Part shown: piece after piece, positions 5,585 to 9,150 of the stretch
Numbering within the stretch: position 1 is the stretch's first letter
Layout: each line of letters starts with the position of its first letter
Source: DATHTC01 sp035456465
Lineage (GTDB): Bacteria > Actinomycetota > Thermoleophilia > Gaiellales > Gaiellaceae
Length of the DNA stretch: 9,150 nucleotides
Assembly (NCBI GenBank): GCA_035456465.1
Contig: DATIDD010000007.1
Coordinates: forward strand, 1 to 9,150
Reading direction: 5' to 3'
Translations under genes and position numbers: made by a program
Notes under the pieces: model-generated
The model's database searches: none
Told to the model about the DNA's origin: nothing
The model's input: the letters and a program-made list of their open reading frames with translations, nothing else

Positions 5585-6909
5585 ACGCTCACCGCCTTGC
5601 GCGAGACCACGATCGGCACGAGGGCAACGAGCGCGAGCAGCGCGGCGAGCAGGAACGGACGGGAGAACGCGGCGGTCACGGCCCGGTCGAGCTGCGAGAC
5701 GAGCTCGTCCTCGAGGCCGCGGTACTCCGGGGTGTCGGGCCGGTCGGCGAAGGCACCACGGACGTCGGGGACCTCGCGGTCGGAGGCGCGGACGATCGCC
5801 AGGACGTCCTGCGCGACCCCGAGCTTCTCGAGCGGCGGAATGCGGCTGTCGAGCACCGCCGCGGCGCCCGCTCGCAGCGCGCGATCCTCGTTCCGGTCGA
5901 GCGCCGTGGTGAACACCGGGGTCAGGAGGAGCAGTCCCAGCACCACCCCCGCGTGGCGCGCGGCGATCGTCCAGCCTCCGTGCACGGCCTGCGGCGAGCG
6001 GCCGTGGAGCGCCCGCTCCGTCAGCGCGGAGAGCGCGAGCCCGAGGCCCGCCCCGACCAGGATCTGTGGCACGACCGTCCACCACCACGCCGAGCCGGGA
6101 AGGACGCCGAGCGCCGTCAGCCCGCCCGTCACGAGGACGACACCGGTCGCGGCGCGCGTCACGGTGTTGCCCAGCCGGTCCGCGACGGCCGCCGTCGCGA
6201 TGGCCGCGAGCGGCATCACGGTCACGACGATCCCGGCAACCGCCGGATCCATTCGCCAGCCGTCGACGAGCAGCAGCACGAGCAGGAAGAGCGCGGCCGT
6301 GAGCGCCCCGGAGAGGAGGAGCAGCGCGAGGTTCGCGGGGATGCTCGGGCGCCCAGCCGGCTCGACGATCGGACGGACGCGCAGCCGGAACGCGGCTGCG
6401 AGCGTGAGCAGAGCGAGCGGCGCCTGCGCGAGGAAGATCGACTCCCAGCCGAGCGTCTCGGTGAGGATTCCCCCGATCGCAGGCCCGAGCGCGGCACCCA
6501 GGATCCCGGCGGCCGCCCAGGTCCGCACCGCGCGCGTGTCGGATCCCTCGATCTCCGTGAGCAGGTCGAGCGCGGCGCAGACGACGAGCGCGCCGCCGAC
6601 GGCCTGGACGCACCTTGCCCCGACGAGGACACCGAACGACGGCGCGAGCGCGCAGGCGAGGGACGCCGCGGCGAAGACGAGCGTCCCCGCCGCGAACGCC
6701 GGGACCGGGCGTCGTCGCGCGACGTACGCCGCCGGGACGGCTGCGAGCGCGAGCCAGAGGTTGTACGACGTGAGCACCCACGCGACGGTCGGGATCTCGA
6801 CGTCGAACTGCCGCAGGATGTCCGGCAGCGCCAGCGTGACGACGGACGAGTCGGCGAGCGCGAGCCCGATCCCGAGGCCGACGAGGCCCGTCCGCGTCCG
6901 CGTGCTCAC
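5581..6909 (-). CDS. MFS transporter, DHA2-like (EmrB/QacA type)
   Basis: A 442-residue membrane protein. TM1 has the DHA2 signature D20 ... ALPDI (20-31). Motif C in TM5 is clear (G142-P143, G146-G147), followed by the typical ETLGWESIF stretch (151-159). The loop after TM2 reads VARRRP, so the usual Asp of motif A is missing. The protein is somewhat shorter than the usual 14-TM DHA2 pump. It has a long polar loop (about 334-417) before the last hydrophobic segment, a common DHA2 feature. It is probably a proton-coupled exporter; the substrate is unknown. The start is the GTG at 6909, which lies exactly at the transcript start predicted from TAGAGT. It is the first gene of the minus-strand cluster. 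Confidence 0.88.
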   Translation of the reverse strand: MSTRTRTGLVGLGIGLALADSSVVTLALPDILRQFDVEIPTVAWVLTSYNLWLALAAVPAAYVARRRPVPAFAAGTLVFAAASLACALAPSFGVLVGARCVQAVGGALVVCAALDLLTEIEGSDTRAVRTWAAAGILGAALGPAIGGILTETLGWESIFLAQAPLALLTLAAAFRLRVRPIVEPAGRPSIPANLALLLLSGALTAALFLLVLLLVDGWRMDPAVAGIVVTVMPLAAIATAAVADRLGNTVTRAATGVVLVTGGLTALGVLPGSAWWWTVVPQILVGAGLGLALSALTERALHGRSPQAVHGGWTIAARHAGVVLGLLLLTPVFTTALDRNEDRALRAGAAAVLDSRIPPLEKLGVAQDVLAIVRASDREVPDVRGAFADRPDTPEYRGLEDELVSQLDRAVTAAFSRPFLLAALLALVALVPIVVSRKAVSV

Positions 6910-6915
6910 GCGCGC

Positions 6916-6921
6916 ACTCTA
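6916..6921 (-). promoter_or_regulatory. -10 element of a leaderless promoter for the minus-strand cluster
   Basis: On the minus strand, TAGAGT is followed by six bases and the GTG at 6909, placing the transcript start on the start codon. No ribosome binding site and no clear -35 are seen. This probably drives the six-gene cluster down to 2013. Confidence 0.45.
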
Positions 6922-6954
6922 GGCCCGGGCTCCGGCCGACGCCGACACCCAGGC

Positions 6955-6960
6955 TATGAT
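6955..6960 (+). promoter_or_regulatory. -10 element of a leaderless promoter for the 155-residue protein gene
   Basis: TATGAT, one base from the TATAAT consensus, is followed by seven bases and the ATG at 6968. The transcript should start on or one base before the start codon. It points away from the TAGAGT element 33 bases upstream, so the two promoters share the short divergent region. Confidence 0.55.
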
Positions 6961-6967
6961 CGCGCGC

Positions 6968-7435
6968 ATGCCGTTCTGGGCCTGGATTCCCATTTTCGTG
7001 CTGCTCGGCGTCGCGTTGCTGCTGGGCGTCTTCGTGCTGCTCGGGCGGATCAAGGGCGGCAAGTACCTGCGTCCGGTGGTGACGTTCCTGTCGAAGGTGC
7101 CGCTCTTCAAGAAGTGGTTCCAGAAGGCGTCGCTCGCCGCCCTCGAGCGGGAGAACCCCGAGCTCGCGGCGGCGATGCGGAAGATGACGACGTTCGGGGA
7201 GCCGAAGACGCCGGAGCAGGCGCAGCGGATGCTCAACCTGCTGACGCCGTCGGAGCGGCGCGCCTACATGGCAGCGGTCGGCCAGGAGGCCGAGACCCCC
7301 GAGGCGACGAACCGCCAGCTCCGCCGGCGGATGGAATACGGCGGCGCGGGGATGCCGGGACGCACGAAGCCCGCATCCGACCGCCCCGGTGCGGCGGGCC
7401 GCAAGACCGGCAAGGGCGCGAAGAAGAAGCGCTAG
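6968..7435 (+). CDS. Single-TM protein with lysine-rich tail, hypothetical
   Basis: A 155-residue protein. Residues 4-26 (start WAWIPIFVLLGV) form one transmembrane helix. A basic patch follows (IKGGKYLRP ... FKKWFQK, 28-53), which by the positive-inside rule places the rest in the cytoplasm. Residues 54-120 are charged and probably helical. The tail from about 121 is Gly/Arg/Lys-rich and ends GKGAKKKR, which could bind nucleic acid or acidic membrane lipids. The ATG at 6968 is preferred over the in-frame ATG at 6956, because the latter lies inside the TATGAT -10 element. I do not recognise the family. It ends in a CTAG shared with the convergent decarboxylase gene. Confidence 0.75.
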   Translation: MPFWAWIPIFVLLGVALLLGVFVLLGRIKGGKYLRPVVTFLSKVPLFKKWFQKASLAALERENPELAAAMRKMTTFGEPKTPEQAQRMLNLLTPSERRAYMAAVGQEAETPEATNRQLRRRMEYGGAGMPGRTKPASDRPGAAGRKTGKGAKKKR

Positions 7436-8853
7436 AGCGAGGCCCCGACCTCGAGCGTGAGGTCGACGAAGGCGCGCACATCGTCGTCGGTCGTGCGGTA
7501 GTTGACGACGCACGGGCGCAGGCAGACGGCGCCGTCGACGCGCGCGGGCGCGACCCAGACGTCGCCCTGGCGCTGGAGCGCCTCGACGAGCGACGCGTTG
7601 TGCTCGTCGAGCTCCGTCGCAGGCATTCCCGCTGGCACGTGGCGGAACGGGACGATCGAGAGCTGGGGCACGTCGCAGAGGTGCTCGAGCTCGTCGCGTT
7701 TCGCGACCTCGTCGTAGAGAAGGCGCGCCTGGCCGAGGTTGCGCTCGATCGCGGCGCGAATCGCCTCCGCCCCGTGCGCGCGGAACGCGAGCCAGAGCTT
7801 GAGCGCGCGAAAGGGGCGTGAGTACTCGAGCGTGATGTCCACCATGTGGTGCTCGGGACGCTCGTGCGGGATGTAGTCCTCCTCGTGCGCGAGCGCGCCG
7901 TGGAGGTCCTCGTGGCGCCGGACGAGGACGACCCCGCAGGCCTTCGGGAGATAGAGCCACTTGTGCGCGTCGAGCGTCACCGAGTCCGCGCGCTCGAGCC
8001 CTGCGAAGAGGTGCCCGGCCGACGGCGTCGACGCGGCTGCGACCCCGTAGGCGCCGTCCACGTGCAGCCACACGTCCCGCGCGGCGCAGACGTCGGCAAG
8101 CGCGTCGATCGGGTCGACGGCGCCCGTCAGGGTCGTGCCGGCGGTCGCGACGACGGCCACGGGCGTGACGCCCGCGGCGCGGTCGGCGTCGATCGCGTCC
8201 GCGACGGCGCTGGCACGGAGGCGGCGTGAGCCGTCGATCTCGAGCGCCCGCACCCGGTCGGAGCCGATCCCGAGGAGCTCGGCCGCGCGGACGACCGAGT
8301 AGTGCGCCTCGCGCGAGCAGTAGAGCGCGGCACGCGCGCCCGCCATCCCGTCCCGGCGAGAGCCGGGAAGCGCCCGCTCACGCGCGGCGGCGAGCGCCGT
8401 GACGTTGGAGATCGTGCCACCGCTCGTGAACGCACCCGCGGCGGCCGGATAGCCCACGAACTCGCTCACCCAGCGCACCGCCTGGTCCTCGACCTCGGAG
8501 GCTGCGCCCGCCCAGACGGCGAGGTTGACGTCGAAGCACGAGGCGAGAAGGTCGCCGAGCACGCCGATCTCGAGACCCGACGAGCCGACGAAGGCAAAGA
8601 AGCGCGGGCGCGGCTGCGCGATCGAGACGTCGAGCAGCTGCGCGGCGTCGTCGAGCACCGCGAGGACGCTCGAGCCGGTCTCCGGCAGGGCCGCACGGAG
8701 CAGCTCGCGCAGACCCTCGTCGACACGCGGCTGGCCGGGTCGGGCCCGGTCGAAGCTCTGCCACGCGCCGGCCACGATCGCCGCGGCACGCGCGAGCGCC
8801 TCCTCGCGCGTGGCGTCGAGGCGGAGCGACGGCAGCTCGGAGGCGGCGCTCAC
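7432..8853 (-). CDS. PLP-dependent group II decarboxylase (aromatic-L-amino-acid decarboxylase family)
   Basis: A 473-residue cytoplasmic enzyme, the usual length for group II decarboxylases. The PLP-binding lysine is K298 in LDAHKWL. D266 in HVDGAYG should bind the pyridine nitrogen. H184 in REAHYS should stack on the PLP ring. SGGTISN (144-150) is the phosphate-binding stretch. PRFFAFV (83-89) and EYSRPFRALKLW (343-354) are also typical of the family. It most likely decarboxylates an aromatic or related amino acid, but the substrate cannot be told from sequence; some family members are aldehyde synthases. The start is the GTG at 8853, nine bases after the stop of the upstream oxidoreductase gene, so they probably share a transcript. 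Confidence 0.93.
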   Translation of the reverse strand: MSAASELPSLRLDATREEALARAAAIVAGAWQSFDRARPGQPRVDEGLRELLRAALPETGSSVLAVLDDAAQLLDVSIAQPRPRFFAFVGSSGLEIGVLGDLLASCFDVNLAVWAGAASEVEDQAVRWVSEFVGYPAAAGAFTSGGTISNVTALAAARERALPGSRRDGMAGARAALYCSREAHYSVVRAAELLGIGSDRVRALEIDGSRRLRASAVADAIDADRAAGVTPVAVVATAGTTLTGAVDPIDALADVCAARDVWLHVDGAYGVAAASTPSAGHLFAGLERADSVTLDAHKWLYLPKACGVVLVRRHEDLHGALAHEEDYIPHERPEHHMVDITLEYSRPFRALKLWLAFRAHGAEAIRAAIERNLGQARLLYDEVAKRDELEHLCDVPQLSIVPFRHVPAGMPATELDEHNASLVEALQRQGDVWVAPARVDGAVCLRPCVVNYRTTDDDVRAFVDLTLEVGASL

Positions 8854-8862
8854 CGGCGCGAA

Positions 8863-9150
8863 TTAGTACCCGAGCAGCGCGCGCGCCTCGCGGAGGCGGC
8901 GCGGCTCGTCGACGACGAGCGCCGCGACCGGCTCGCCGCCTGCGTTCCGCCCGACGTGCAGACCCTCGTCCTCGGCCCATGCCACGGCGGCCTCCGCCCA
9001 CCCCACCTCCGCGAACGTGCGTGGACCGATGTCCGTCCACCAGTAGGGCAGCCGGTCGAGCTCGCCGGCGACGCCTGCGATTGCGTCCGCCGCGTGCTCA
9101 CCGGTGCCGATCGCCATGTCCCAGTGCGGGAACCGGATCGGCCCGAAGCG
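8863..9150 (-). CDS. C-terminal part of a ferredoxin-reductase-type FAD/NAD(P) oxidoreductase (partial)
   Basis: The last 95 residues of a gene that runs off the right edge. The reading frame continues through the ATG at 9117 to the edge (RFGPIRFPHWDMAIGTGEHA), and the residues before that ATG look coding, so the ATG is internal. HWDMAIGTGEHAA followed by an Ala/Gly stretch and LPYWWTD matches the end of the FAD domain and the start of the C-terminal domain of ferredoxin/rubredoxin/putidaredoxin reductases (usual form HWxxAxxxGxxAA ... PYFWSD). The ending VAALVVDEPRRLREARALL fits the end of that domain. Such enzymes pass electrons from NAD(P)H to a small iron-sulfur protein. It is followed by the decarboxylase gene after nine bases. 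Confidence 0.8.
   Translation of the reverse strand, partial: RFGPIRFPHWDMAIGTGEHAADAIAGVAGELDRLPYWWTDIGPRTFAEVGWAEAAVAWAEDEGLHVGRNAGGEPVAALVVDEPRRLREARALLGY

Noticed and set aside
6956..6967. ATG at 6956 as start of the 155-residue protein
   Set aside because: It lies inside the TATGAT -10 element and would add only four residues; the ATG at 6968 fits the predicted transcript start.
5129..8071. A 980-codon minus-strand frame
   Set aside because: It crosses the DHA2-like gene, the divergent promoter region, the plus-strand gene and part of the decarboxylase in the wrong frame. Only the last 151 codons, from the GTG at 5584, are supported.

Overview
This is a GC-rich window, lower in GC only in the first ~550 bases. 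It has GTG starts, several apparently leaderless genes and many 4-base start/stop overlaps. This suggests an actinobacterium (Actinomycetota). A Thermoleophilia-like lineage is a guess from general impression; no marker gene here proves it.

Positions 1-872 hold no convincing protein gene. They contain three diverged copies of one unit, spaced about 240 bases apart. Each unit has the same parts in order: an 11-base inverted repeat related to CGCAATTTGCG, centred about 62 bases before the predicted transcript start; a sigma70-type promoter (TTGACG or TTGCAG, 17-base spacer, TAGNNT); and, about 6 bases later, a roughly 105-base element closed by an 8-9 bp stem. Inside the element, helices are kept by compensatory changes, and one hairpin carries a UUCG loop in two copies but a GGAA (GNRA) loop in the third. 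In copies 2 and 3 the 3' end is a short hairpin followed by a T-rich run. I read this as a tandem array of three paralogous, separately transcribed small structured RNA genes under a shared regulator. I do not recognise the family. The array may continue to the left of the window.

Positions 873-2012 (+) encode an MFS exporter whose GTG lies at the predicted transcript start. It meets a minus-strand cluster stop codon to stop codon. Read in its own direction (6909 down to 2013), that cluster is: a DHA2-like MFS exporter; a small membrane-anchored protein; an UPF0104/LPG-synthase-type membrane protein; an 80-residue proline-rich acidic protein; a second MFS exporter; and a 168-residue soluble protein. 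Three of the junctions are GTGA overlaps, so translation is probably coupled. There may be an internal promoter before the second exporter.

A 58-base divergent region (6910-6967) separates the cluster from a plus-strand gene for a 155-residue single-TM, lysine-tailed protein (6968-7435). That gene ends inside the same CTAG as a convergent group II PLP-dependent decarboxylase gene (7432-8853). Upstream of the decarboxylase, in the same direction and with a 9-base gap, is the C-terminal part of a ferredoxin-reductase-type FAD/NAD(P) oxidoreductase, which runs off the right edge.

The protein-coding part is ordinary housekeeping and export content. The unusual part is the RNA array at the left.
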